A DNA stretch of 64,000 nt, taken from positions 61,851,904-61,915,903 of the forward strand of contig CM054061.1 of NCBI GenBank assembly GCA_028641055.1. The letters run 5' to 3'. Below are positions 46,293 to 55,723 of the stretch, piece after piece. Made by a program: the position numbers and the translations under genes. This DNA comes from Alopecurus myosuroides (Eukaryota > Streptophyta > Magnoliopsida > Poales > Poaceae). Under the pieces are notes generated by a model that did no database searches, was not told the DNA's origin, and worked only from the letters and a program-made list of their open reading frames with translations. Each line of letters starts with the position of its first letter. Positions within the stretch are counted from its first letter, which is position 1.

Positions 46293-46309
46293 TGGCGCCC
46301 ACCGTGAGG
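46293..46309 (+). other. Primer-binding-site-like sequence of element I
   Basis: TGGCGCCCACCGTGAGG starts two bases after the LTR and is almost identical to the site in A; the tRNA is not assigned. Confidence 0.55.
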
Positions 46310-47396
46310 CCAGCAGCGGCGCTGGCTGGGGTTGACATTCGGACGGGACCGATTTCTGCTTCAGGGGAGCGCGTGGTATGTGGCCTTGTCCACAGATTCG
46401 GCTCTTTCGACTTTATCTCCGACAACGCCAGAGATTTTGACGGCAGGCCCATGCCTGCAGGCGGCTAGGTGCTCTCCTTCGGCACACACTTGGTCTATGT
46501 CGCCACCACCGTCATCCGCGAGTTCCCGGAGGTGGTGCTCATCGCAGAAGATCCTCCTTCTGTACCCGCTGCCCGCGGGAAGCCAACTGGCTGTTGTGCG
46601 GACAGCGTGGAGGTCATGATGACGGGCCCGGCTATCGATGCCGGGAAAGGCGCGGCCGCTACCGCGGGAGTGATCGAGGAACCGGCTGGTGCAAGGGTCC
46701 ACAAGCCCTACGACATGCCCCAGAACATTCCTGGGTACGTGCCTCCTTCCACGTCCACGGCTATACCAGCTGCTCGCTGGGACGCAACCGTGTAGCTAGG
46801 CATGCCACGACCCAACGAGACGGAACTTGCCGCCTTGAGGGCGCAACTCGAGCAGAAGCGTCAGGCGCTACTCGTCGAGTCCCAAGCGCTGGAAAAGGTT
46901 AGGCTTGAGCTTAACCTAGACCAGATTGAGTACAACCGTGCGCATGGTTTTACTCCGATTTCTAGGCTGCCTAGCAAGCTAGGTATTACTCGTCGCAACT
47001 TAGGCGACGAGTTAGACAGAGATGGTAGGGCTGTTAGCCGCTCTGCTAGTTTGAACACTGCTACTAGGCCAAAATACAGTTCCCCCGCCAAAACTCTTAG
47101 GGCCGCAGAGGCAGTTGCTGCAGAGTTGCCGCATCTCACTGGCGATGCAAGTGCTAGGCAGCAGGATAGAATCAACGAGCTAGTGCTAGAAGCTGGCAGG
47201 CAGAACGAGGAGTTTCGGAAAGCCAATCCGGGTGCTGGCGCTTCCCATGTAGTTCATTCGCATGGGATGAGATCTATGGATCGGGCATCATCACCGCTTC
47301 CCGGTGGTGATAGAGCCCAGAGCGTGACCTCTGGGAGACATAAATAGATGCAGGTGTACGCCCCGGCTGTCGCTGCAAAACAGCACGCTGTAGAGC
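46310..47396 (+). pseudogene. Gag N-terminal region of element I (broken)
   Basis: Open stretches run 46310-46468, 46469-46795 and 46802-47347, separated by in-frame TAGs (46466-46468 and near 46793) and ending with another TAG at 47345-47347. The third part (MPRPNETELAALRAQLEQKR) is strongly helical. It is followed by Ser/Arg-rich sequence, as in gag N-termini of this lineage. The reading continues at 60647 beyond element J. Confidence 0.7.
47392..47396. other. Target-site duplication of element J (left copy)
   Basis: AGAGC lies directly before the 5' LTR and again at 60642-60646 directly after the 3' LTR. Confidence 0.95.
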
Positions 47397-47871
47397 TGAT
47401 GGAGGGATGATAACCCGGTAGGCCAACGCCAAGGAGTAACTCGGCCCAAAGGACGCTGCACAAGACCCGGCTTAAGATAAAGGAGTTTCTAGAAGGCCCA
47501 GGAACGTAGGCCTAGTAACCCGGATTGTGGGTTCCGATAAGGAAGTTTAGGGTTTGTAAGCAGTGTCCGGGTAGGATTCAGAGTACGCCTTGGAGAGTAG
47601 GCCAGGGGGTCCGGATATTATATAAGCCGGCCCCTAGGGTTAGACGAGAGAGATCCAAGAGTTCGAGCAATATCGCTAGGTATCGAGTATCCAGTGTAAT
47701 ACGAGAGTTGAGTTAATATATCTAGATCGGTGACTCGGCGACTTGATTGCCGGCTACCAGATCGCATATCATCATGTTTTCCCTTGAGCTAAACCCTCTC
47801 CCAAACACCAGAGTCGAATTGCCCCAAGATAAGTTACCCCCGGTAACGTCTGCCGTGATTATCCCACGACA
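47397..47871 (+). repeat. 5' LTR of element J
   Basis: Ends TGATGGAGGG and CCACGACA. TATA box (TATATAA) near 47618-47625. It differs from the 3' LTR by four substitutions. Confidence 0.95.
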
Positions 47872-47873
47872 GT

Positions 47874-47891
47874 TGGTGCCCACAGTGGGGC
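47874..47891 (+). other. Primer-binding-site-like sequence of element J
   Basis: TGGTGCCCACAGTGGGGC, two bases inside the LTR. It differs at two positions from the matching site of A (C to T and C to A). Confidence 0.55.
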
Positions 47892-48042
47892 CTACGTCCA
47901 AGGGTGTTTAAATCACGGGAGAAGCTCGGAAGAACATGGAGAACCTTGTCATCGGCGAGATCTACACCAACCCCGAAGGAGAGAAGATGGTGGACGATCC
48001 GGCTGGGGGCCAGAGTCGGATCTGCTCGAATCCGGATTTGTC

Positions 48043-51000
48043 GTGACAGTCGGCCAGATCAACGTCTTCATCGGCATGGTACGTACGTCCGGTTCAATCC
48101 CTGACGATTTCGGGTTTGATTCTGTGTCAGGGGAAGCCACCTACGTTCAATCAGATGGGGAAGAATCGGTCGGGACGGTAGATCCGACAGAAGAGCCCCC
48201 CACGAAGAGGGAACAGCCGGAGGAGCCGGCATGGACCCCGCGTGGCCCGGTCATGAGAGAAGATGATACCGAGTCCATCTTGCATCTGCTGGAGGACCGG
48301 TACGAGGAAAATAGCAGCGAAGAGGAAGAGTACGAATCTGCGCCAAGCATTACGCGCCAGGTTGCGGTTTACACGGCCCCGGCGATCAATCTTAATCAGG
48401 GGAACGTGTCCGCGGCCACAGTCGGAACAACACCAGCATTGGCCCAGCAGCAAGGCCCGGTTGACGGAAACCTGGTTCTCACCCGAGTTGATGGAGAATC
48501 GGCGTCGGTTACCAGCCACGCGGCGGACAGCGAGTTGCAGGCAAATATGTTCGGATATCTGGCAAACCGGACGCCAGGGGCGGGTCCTTCAAACCCGCTA
48601 CACCCGGCCCTATTCAACAACAACTTGATTCTGGATCGAACCGTTTTAGCCACAGTCATTACTCCGGAAAACGCGGCGGAACGTGTCAGAGATTTGGACG
48701 TAGCCCGCCGTGCATTGGAGCAACAGAGGAGGCAAGTAGAAGCAGAAAAGCAGGGGATGGCCACCCGCCAACGTGAGCTGGATGCATTGGAAACCCGGCT
48801 CCGAGAAGAGACAACCAGGGTGCGTAAAAGGCATCAAACCATGTTACCAGCAACGGGTGGAGTTATAAACCCGACCAACCTATTTATCACACCTCAGGAT
48901 CAACCGATCCCGGCAGCAAACCAAGGAACCGTACAACAACCTGCAACTGGAGGAGCACAGCCGACAAACATACAAGCCGGGTTACCCACATTGCAGACTG
49001 GAGTCACTGCCGGCAATACATTACCACCACCACCACCATCGCGATTTCGCACACCAGCAGGTCATTACAACAACCCCATGGATAATGTGTACGCAGCAAC
49101 GCTCGCATTGAATCAAATCCCCGTGAGAGAGTCACCCCACGCAGAGGAGACCCGGCGGGCGATAGATCTATTGCGCACTGCTGTAGCGCAGCAAGTTAAT
49201 TACCCGGATCACAGAAGTGGAATGCATGGGACACCATATATCAGCCAGCAACGAGGCAATACCGGCAATATCCAGACAAGTTCAGCGCGGCGGAGGGAAG
49301 AGCAGCAGCAAAGGCCGCCTCCTCCCCGCGTTCAGGCAGTACCAGCAGCATCAGCAGCACAAGCTATCGTGGATAGTTCCAGAGCCAGGAGGGCCGCGGC
49401 CGGGTCTGCGGTGCATGGGCCACCAGCCGTACCGCGCCCAGCCGCACCTCCCGCAGGATCACACGTTTCCCGGGTGAGGCCAGTCCCGACTAATCTCGTT
49501 GGGCCTAAGTGTCTGTCGGATAACATCAGGGCGGAGCCTTACCCGGATAAATTCAAGGAACCGGGTAAGGTTGTGAATTATGAGCCGACTATGGATCCAG
49601 AAACATGGTTGAGCAGTTATGAGATGGCTATGTCGATTCGCAATGCATCAGAAAATCTTCAAGCCAAGTTCATGTACTTGATGATGTCAGAAGGAGCAGC
49701 AAAATTATGGTTCAATAATTTACCGGAAGGATCTATCAAGTCATGGGAGGAGTTGAAAATTGTGTTTATCAAGCACTTTCATGGGACGTGCAGAAAGCTA
49801 TTTACTATTGATGACCTAGAGCGATGTGTACAAAAGAAAGGAGAATCGGCGCGCAGCTGGGTGCGCCGGGTTATGGAGATACTTCACTCATCTACGGATA
49901 TTCAGCCCAAAGATGCGCTACAAGGTATGGCAAAGACGTGCAAGTACATACCTTTAGTGCAAAAGTTAACTCGCATGAAATCTAGTCGAAATGCTTCAGA
50001 GGTTACGATAGGAGAGCTAATGGAAGCATGCAACAAACACGCTGCAACGGATACTACAGAAGAGGATGTCGATGACAAGAAAGCAAAAGCAAATACAAAT
50101 AATAGTGGAAGAACCGGCAATGGATCAACGCCGGGTAACAATGGAGGTAACAATGGGAACAACCAGTTAAAACGCCCGTTTGAAGGAGGCTCCGAGTTTG
50201 TCGCTAGCACAGAAGCCGGGTCTTCGAGGCCCAGGGCAGAAGGAAATTTCAATGCTGGAAACCACAATGGAGGAAATTATCAAGGGCCACCGAGGCCGGG
50301 TAACAATTGGGATATCTTCAGAATGGCGTGTCCAAAGCACAGCAGGAACGGTAGGCCGGCTAACCACTTATTGGAGCAGTGTGCGGACCTACAGAGATGG
50401 AAGAATGAGGAGATAAACAAGGCTATGCGAGGTGCAGGTCGGGGAGGAAGACCGGGTCCGGGTGGAAACCCGGGCAACGGCCCACCCCCAGCCGGCAACC
50501 CGGCAGGCGGAAATCCGGGTAACAACCAAGGGGGAGCTGGAGGTTTCCAAGCTAACCCCAAGCAATTGGGACAATATCACGTGCATACCACAGGAATTTC
50601 TAACAAGGATAAAAAGATACTGAAACAGGCGGTAAACTCGGTTTCTTCGGCCGTTCCGAGGTACCTGAGATGGTCAGAGCAGGACGTAACATGGAGAAGA
50701 AGAGATCACCCGGAAAGGATAGAACACCCGAGAGTCTTGGCATTGGTGGTGGCACCACAAGTTAATGGTTATGAGTTGAAAAAGGTCCTAATGGACGGTG
50801 GAAGTAGCATCAATATCTTGTATTGGGAAACCTTTCTACGTATGGGTCTCAAGGAGTCTCAGCTACAGAAGAGTTCAACGGTTTTTCATGGGATTGTGCC
50901 GGGTCACTCAGCGTGCCCCGAGGGTAAGATCACATTGGAGGTAGCTTTTGGAGAATCAAAGGATAATTATCGAGTCGAGTGGCTTACTTTCGAGGTGGTT

Positions 51001-51636
51001 AAGTTGCGCAGTCCTTATCACGCGCTATTCGGAAGGCCGGCTTATGCCAAGTTCATGGCCAGGCCGTGTTATGTGTATCTACAACTAAAAATCCCGGGGC
51101 CCAAGCAGACCATCACCATACACGGGAGCCGAGATATAGCAGCTGAGTGCGATGAAGGGGATGCAGCCATGGAGGAGCAAGCTTGCAGAAAAGAGGAACT
51201 CAAGTATTACCGGTCTCAAGTAGACCCGGATGACAGAACAGCGTTAAAAAGACCAAATACTGAAGATGAGAGAGCAAAATTCAAGGCAGCGCAGGACACC
51301 AAGATGGTAGATTTTGTCGAGGGTGATCCCTCTAAGCAATTTGCTATAGGATCTAACTTGGACAGCGAGCAGGAGAAAGCACTTGTGGAGTTCATTCGTT
51401 CAAATCAGGATGTGTTCTCCTGGACGCCTAGTGATATGCCGGGTATCCCCACAGAGTTGGCAGAGCACAGTTTGCACGTCGATCCCAAGTCCAGACCCGT
51501 GAAGCAGGGCTTGAGAAAGATGAATGAGGAAAGAAGGAAAGCTATAGGGGAAGAAATCGCTCGGCTGCTGACAGCCGGCTTTATCATGGAAGTGTTTCAC
51601 CCGGACTGGTTAGCAAATCCGGTTCTCGTGATATAA
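48043..51636 (+). CDS. Gag-protease ORF of element J
   Basis: This is an open frame of 1197 codons; the first codon listed is GTG because the natural start is out of frame. The ATG at 47937 matches the gag start of element A, but one base is missing near 48000, so the first 35 or so codons are in another frame. Gag includes a coiled-coil near residues 215-260, a capsid domain near 520-610 (MYLMMSEGAAKLWFNNLP), and a Gly/Asn-rich segment. A C-H-H-C cluster from residue 763 (CPKHSRNG...EQC) probably binds nucleic acid. The protease Asp is in MDGGSS at residue 918. The ORF ends at a TAA (51634-51636) where A has a sense codon, just before RT. Confidence 0.88.
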   Translation: MTVGQINVFIGMVRTSGSIPDDFGFDSVSGEATYVQSDGEESVGTVDPTEEPPTKREQPEEPAWTPRGPVMREDDTESILHLLEDRYEENSSEEEEYESAPSITRQVAVYTAPAINLNQGNVSAATVGTTPALAQQQGPVDGNLVLTRVDGESASVTSHAADSELQANMFGYLANRTPGAGPSNPLHPALFNNNLILDRTVLATVITPENAAERVRDLDVARRALEQQRRQVEAEKQGMATRQRELDALETRLREETTRVRKRHQTMLPATGGVINPTNLFITPQDQPIPAANQGTVQQPATGGAQPTNIQAGLPTLQTGVTAGNTLPPPPPSRFRTPAGHYNNPMDNVYAATLALNQIPVRESPHAEETRRAIDLLRTAVAQQVNYPDHRSGMHGTPYISQQRGNTGNIQTSSARRREEQQQRPPPPRVQAVPAASAAQAIVDSSRARRAAAGSAVHGPPAVPRPAAPPAGSHVSRVRPVPTNLVGPKCLSDNIRAEPYPDKFKEPGKVVNYEPTMDPETWLSSYEMAMSIRNASENLQAKFMYLMMSEGAAKLWFNNLPEGSIKSWEELKIVFIKHFHGTCRKLFTIDDLERCVQKKGESARSWVRRVMEILHSSTDIQPKDALQGMAKTCKYIPLVQKLTRMKSSRNASEVTIGELMEACNKHAATDTTEEDVDDKKAKANTNNSGRTGNGSTPGNNGGNNGNNQLKRPFEGGSEFVASTEAGSSRPRAEGNFNAGNHNGGNYQGPPRPGNNWDIFRMACPKHSRNGRPANHLLEQCADLQRWKNEEINKAMRGAGRGGRPGPGGNPGNGPPPAGNPAGGNPGNNQGGAGGFQANPKQLGQYHVHTTGISNKDKKILKQAVNSVSSAVPRYLRWSEQDVTWRRRDHPERIEHPRVLALVVAPQVNGYELKKVLMDGGSSINILYWETFLRMGLKESQLQKSSTVFHGIVPGHSACPEGKITLEVAFGESKDNYRVEWLTFEVVKLRSPYHALFGRPAYAKFMARPCYVYLQLKIPGPKQTITIHGSRDIAAECDEGDAAMEEQACRKEELKYYRSQVDPDDRTALKRPNTEDERAKFKAAQDTKMVDFVEGDPSKQFAIGSNLDSEQEKALVEFIRSNQDVFSWTPSDMPGIPTELAEHSLHVDPKSRPVKQGLRKMNEERRKAIGEEIARLLTAGFIMEVFHPDWLANPVLVI

Positions 51637-51654
51637 AAGACCAATGAGTGGAGG

Positions 51655-52698
51655 ATGTGCATTGATTACACGAGTCTCAACAAGCATTGCCCAAAGGATC
51701 CGTTTGATCTACCAAGGATAGATCAGATCATAGACGCAGTAGCTGGCAGCGACCTATTATGTTTCCTGGACGCATATTCCGGGTATCATCAAATCAAGCT
51801 CAAGAAGGAGGATTGGGAGAAAACATCATTCATAACCCCTTTTGGGGCCTTTTGTTACAAGACAATGACATTTGGACTGAAGAACGCTGGCGCAACCTAT
51901 CAACGGTGTATTCAGAAGTGCTTCGAGGACCAAATTGGACGCAACGTACATGCTTATGTAGACGATGTGGTGATCAAGACCAGAAAGGCGGAGACATTTA
52001 TTGATGATCTAAAGGAAACGTTCAAGAACTTGAGAAGGTATCAGATGAAACTCAACCCGACAAAGTGTGTTTTTGGAGTCCCAGCCGGGAAATTACTCGG
52101 CTTCATCGTTTCTGAGAGAGGAATTGAGGCAAATCCGGACAAAATCAAAGCTATCCAGAGTCTAAAAAAGCCGGAAAATTTGAAACATGTTCAGAAGCTC
52201 ACAGGGTGCGTAGCAGCGCTCAGCCGGTTTATATCCAGACTCGGAGAAAAGGCGATACCCTTGTACCGGCTCTTGAAAAAATCTGATAAATTCGTATGTG
52301 ATCAAGAGGCGGACGAGGCGTTCGAGGCACTAAAAAAGCAGCTATCCGAGGCACCAGTCCTAGCACCTCCGGGTCCTAAAGAGCCTATGTTACTATACGT
52401 TGCAGCAGGGCCCCGGGCGGTTAGCGCGGTGGTTGTTGTCGAGCGAAAAGAAGATGGAAAAGAATACCCGGTCCAGAGGCCGGCTTACTACGTCAGTGAG
52501 GTACTATCAGAGGCAAAACAGCGTTATCCACATTGGCAAAAGCTGGTTTTCGGGGTCTTCATGGCCAGCCGGAAGTTGAAGCCATATTTTCAGGAACACC
52601 CCATAACAGTGGTGAGTTCTATACCAATGTCGGATATCATCAGAAACTCGGATGCAACAGGAAGAATAGCCAAGTGGGCGATCGAGATGGGGGATTAA
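51655..52698 (+). CDS. Reverse transcriptase and first RNase H of element J
   Basis: The frame of 347 codons starts at MCIDYTSLNK, which is internal to RT. It contains LDAYSGYHQIK, FGLKNAGATYQR, the catalytic YVDD (about 51954-51965), LGFIVSERGIE of the thumb, and the connection/RNase H part (VYVSE-like block, SRKLKPYFQEH). It is bounded by two nonsense codons (51634 and 52696); element A keeps both open. It would copy element RNA into DNA and degrade the RNA strand. Confidence 0.88.
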   Translation: MCIDYTSLNKHCPKDPFDLPRIDQIIDAVAGSDLLCFLDAYSGYHQIKLKKEDWEKTSFITPFGAFCYKTMTFGLKNAGATYQRCIQKCFEDQIGRNVHAYVDDVVIKTRKAETFIDDLKETFKNLRRYQMKLNPTKCVFGVPAGKLLGFIVSERGIEANPDKIKAIQSLKKPENLKHVQKLTGCVAALSRFISRLGEKAIPLYRLLKKSDKFVCDQEADEAFEALKKQLSEAPVLAPPGPKEPMLLYVAAGPRAVSAVVVVERKEDGKEYPVQRPAYYVSEVLSEAKQRYPHWQKLVFGVFMASRKLKPYFQEHPITVVSSIPMSDIIRNSDATGRIAKWAIEMGD

Positions 52699-53409
52699 CA
52701 CATCAACTATGAGCCAAGGTCAGCAATCAAATCTCAAGCTCTAGTCGATTTTATTAACGATTGGACGCACACAGGCATGCCCACCATGGCTCCAAACTCC
52801 GAGTCTTGGATCATGCACTTCGATGGCTCCAAGCAATACGAGGGGTCAGGAGCTGGAGTGGTGCTAACATCACCCAAAGGAGACAAGTTGAGCTACGTGC
52901 TGCAGATTCACTTTGATTGTTCAAACAACGTGGCCGAGTATGAGGCCTTATTGCACGGCTTAAAGGTAGCAAAGGAGATGAATATTAAGAGGATACGATG
53001 CTTTGGAGATTCGGACCTTGTGGTACAGCAGGTCTCAGGAACTTGGGATAGAAAAGATGCAACTATGGCAGCATACCGCAGAGAGGTTGATAGAGTTGCC
53101 GGATGTTTCTCCGGGTACGAGGTGGAGCACATAGACAGAAGAAAAAACGAGGCAGCAGATGCACTCGCCAGACTCGGCTCGCGCAGAGATCCGGTTCCAC
53201 CTAATGTTTTCCTGGATGAACTATGGCGACCATCAGTTAAAACCGAGTCTGAGGAAGAACTGGCAAATCAACACCCGGATTTGGAGCTCGTGGCCACAGT
53301 ACGTGCTGTTCCCGAGTGGACAGAGCCGTTCTTGGCCTACCTATCACGGGGCGAGTTACCACAGCAGGAAGTATTAGCAAGACAAATTCTGAGGCGAGCA
53401 AAAGGATAG
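52699..53409 (+). CDS. Second RNase H-like domain of element J
   Basis: After the TAA at 52696 the frame continues through an INDWTHTG linker to a full RNase H fold. It has MHFDGSKQ (first Asp), [10 protein letters not shown] (Glu), RCFGDSDLVVQQ (Asp) and RRKNEAADALARLGS (final acidic residue). A second RNase H after the retroviral-type one is a mark of the Tat lineage. The frame closes at a TAG (53407-53409) that lies inside the polyprotein. Confidence 0.82.
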   Translation, partial: HINYEPRSAIKSQALVDFINDWTHTGMPTMAPNSESWIMHFDGSKQYEGSGAGVVLTSPKGDKLSYVLQIHFDCSNNVAEYEALLHGLKVAKEMNIKRIRCFGDSDLVVQQVSGTWDRKDATMAAYRREVDRVAGCFSGYEVEHIDRRKNEAADALARLGSRRDPVPPNVFLDELWRPSVKTESEEELANQHPDLELVATVRAVPEWTEPFLAYLSRGELPQQEVLARQILRRAKG

Positions 53410-54597
53410 TCTATCATCAACGGAGAGTTATACAAAAGAAGTGCAGCAGGAGTCTTTTTGCGCTGTGTAGCACCAGAAGAAGGCCGACAGATCCTCAAGG
53501 AAATCCATGAAGGTGATTGTGGGCATCATGCATCCACAAGATCCCTGGTGGCCAAAGCTTATCGACATGGTTTTTTCTGGCTCACGGCCCTAGCAGACGC
53601 GGAGCGCTTGGTGGCAAGGTGTGACGGATGTCAAAGGTACGCTCGCCAAACCCATGTGCCGGCTATGGAACTACGGACTATCCCGTTAACTTGGCCATTT
53701 GTTGTTTGGGGTATGGATATGGTTGGCCCCTTTCACATGTCACCTTGCAAAAAGACGCACCTCCTGGTGGCCGTTGACAAGTTTACCAAGTAGGTTGAGG
53801 TTATGCCAGTTACCAACTGTGAAGCAATTACAACAGTCAAGTTCCTGAAAAGGATTATCTATCGGTTCGGGTATTCCCATAGCATAATTACTGACAATGG
53901 AACCAATATGTCCCTTGGCGAGATGGAGAAATTTTGTGGTAACAATGGAATCCGGCTTGACATAGCTTCAGTGGCCCATCCACAGGCTAATGGACAAGTG
54001 GAGAGGGCAAATCAAGAGTTGCTTCGTGGATTAAAGCCACGATTGCGAGTTCCGTGTATCAGAGCTGCTGGTGCATGGGTCGAAGAATTACCTGCAGTGG
54101 TTTGGGGTATCAACACAACACCTAACAGATCCACTCAGATGACACCGTTTTTCATGGTCTATGGTGCAGAGGCGGTGTTGCCGAGTGATATCATCCATGA
54201 CTCGCCTCGAGTGTCGGCTTACGTCGAGGTGGAGAACGAGAAGACCCGGCAGGACGCCGTGGATACGTTGGAAGAAGAAAGGGAACAAGCACTGGAAAGA
54301 TCAGCCATATATCAGCAGGATCTGCGGAGATATCATAGCCGGCGCGTGAAAACCCGAGTCTTCCAGGAAGGAGACCTGGTTCTGCGCCTGGTACAGTCAA
54401 AGGAAGGAAAACATAGGTTATCACCGCCATGGGAAGGACCGTTTATCATAAGCCGGAATCTGCACAATGGATCGTATTACTTGATAGATGCAAAGGAACA
54501 GTTGGCTACGGTTAACGACACCGCTCATACCACTTCATCTATGCAAGAGAGAGAAAGACCATGGAACGTAGCTCAGCTGCGTCCCTACTATACCTAG
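53410..54597 (+). pseudogene. Integrase of element J (one internal stop)
   Basis: The N-terminal zinc finger (GDCGHHAS, then C-x2-C in CDGCQ) and the core are present: first Asp in WGMDMVGP, second Asp in TDNGTNM, Glu in GQVERAN. A TAG at 53791-53793 breaks the core right after VDKFTK, where element B has Trp. The C-terminal part (ELPAVVWGINTTPNRS, GPFIISRN) ends PWNVAQLRPYYT. There is no chromodomain. The enzyme would insert the cDNA into the chromosome. Confidence 0.87.
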
Positions 54598-55723
54598 TAT
54601 AGACCAGACTCACAAGTGGAATTACACGATGTAACAGGCAGCAGGTTTCAGACGCACTCTTTTCCTATCCAGGGTACCTAAGGGGACTGGAGGGTTTTTA
54701 ATGAGGCGGCTTGCTGACCTAGCTTTCTCATATCAATAAAGAGATGGTTAAGCAATATATCTTTTTCACATGTTTTATCAAGTTTTATTTTTCTGTTATG
54801 TGTTTATTTTTCTTCCAGGTAAGTATTGTTTATTGTTTTCTTAGTGCATTAGTTTATTTAGTATGTTGCATGTATTTAGGTCTTGGGGGCTGATTGCTTG
54901 AATAGCACTGTTACAAACTCAAAGACCCGGCCATGATGCCTATGAGTTATAAGGGCCGATTACTCGCAAACGAGTACGGCTGTAATCTTATAACCGGACA
55001 AAGGAGCCAAATTTCTTGACTCTTCTTACTTAAGCTTGATGTGACTCGCACTAAAGTGGCATGATTTGCTCGCTTACGATTACAATCAGCCATGATGCCC
55101 AATGGGACTTGCCTGACCCTGTTTTCGTACAGATGTAACAACATGGTATCCACGCGAAAGCCGGCTTACAGTACAAGAGAGTCAAAAGGGTCATCTAAAC
55201 CACAAGTTATGTAGAGTACAGGGTTAATAACCGGAAACTCAAAGTCTATTAAGCATAACTTAAAAACCTATGTGAAACGGCTCTAGGTTTTGGGCTTAGC
55301 AGAAACAACCTGTTTTCTTTGAGAAACCTCACACCCCAGACTCGGAATTTCGGGCCTTGGGGACTGGGGATTTTGAACAAAGAGGCAAGTTATCTAGCTA
55401 TTAAGCACAAAAACCCAAAAATCCGAGTCTTGGGGACTTGGGGACTTAGAGAAAAGTACCTGTCAAAACCCACGAGACCCGGAAACCGAGTCTCACAAAA
55501 GGAACCATAAAGAAAGTCGGAGTACAAGAGTAAATAAGCTCAAAGGCAGATAAATATCAAAATCATCCAAAGGCCAGAAGAGGCACGAAGTATACCAAGG
55601 TATTAAAGTACATTACAAGTCTCGATACTAGTATCAAAGGCGCACAGGCGCACCGTCAAAAATAATTGTTCAAAGGGCCCATTGGCCGGCTGACGCATAC
55701 GAAATGACAGCGGATAGCAGATA
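54598..55723. other. Convergent non-coding region between pol and antisense gene of element J
   Basis: Pol transcription enters from the left and the antisense gene from the right. It contains a block near 54660-54750 shared with H (45185-45300). It also contains short repeats of CGAGTCTTGGGGACTTGGGG type (55335-55500). I see no gene. Confidence 0.65.

Noticed and set aside
46132..46452. Minus-strand ORF across the LTR/gag junction of element I
   Set aside because: It crosses the LTR end and primer site, which no real gene would be expected to do, and overlaps gag on the other strand.
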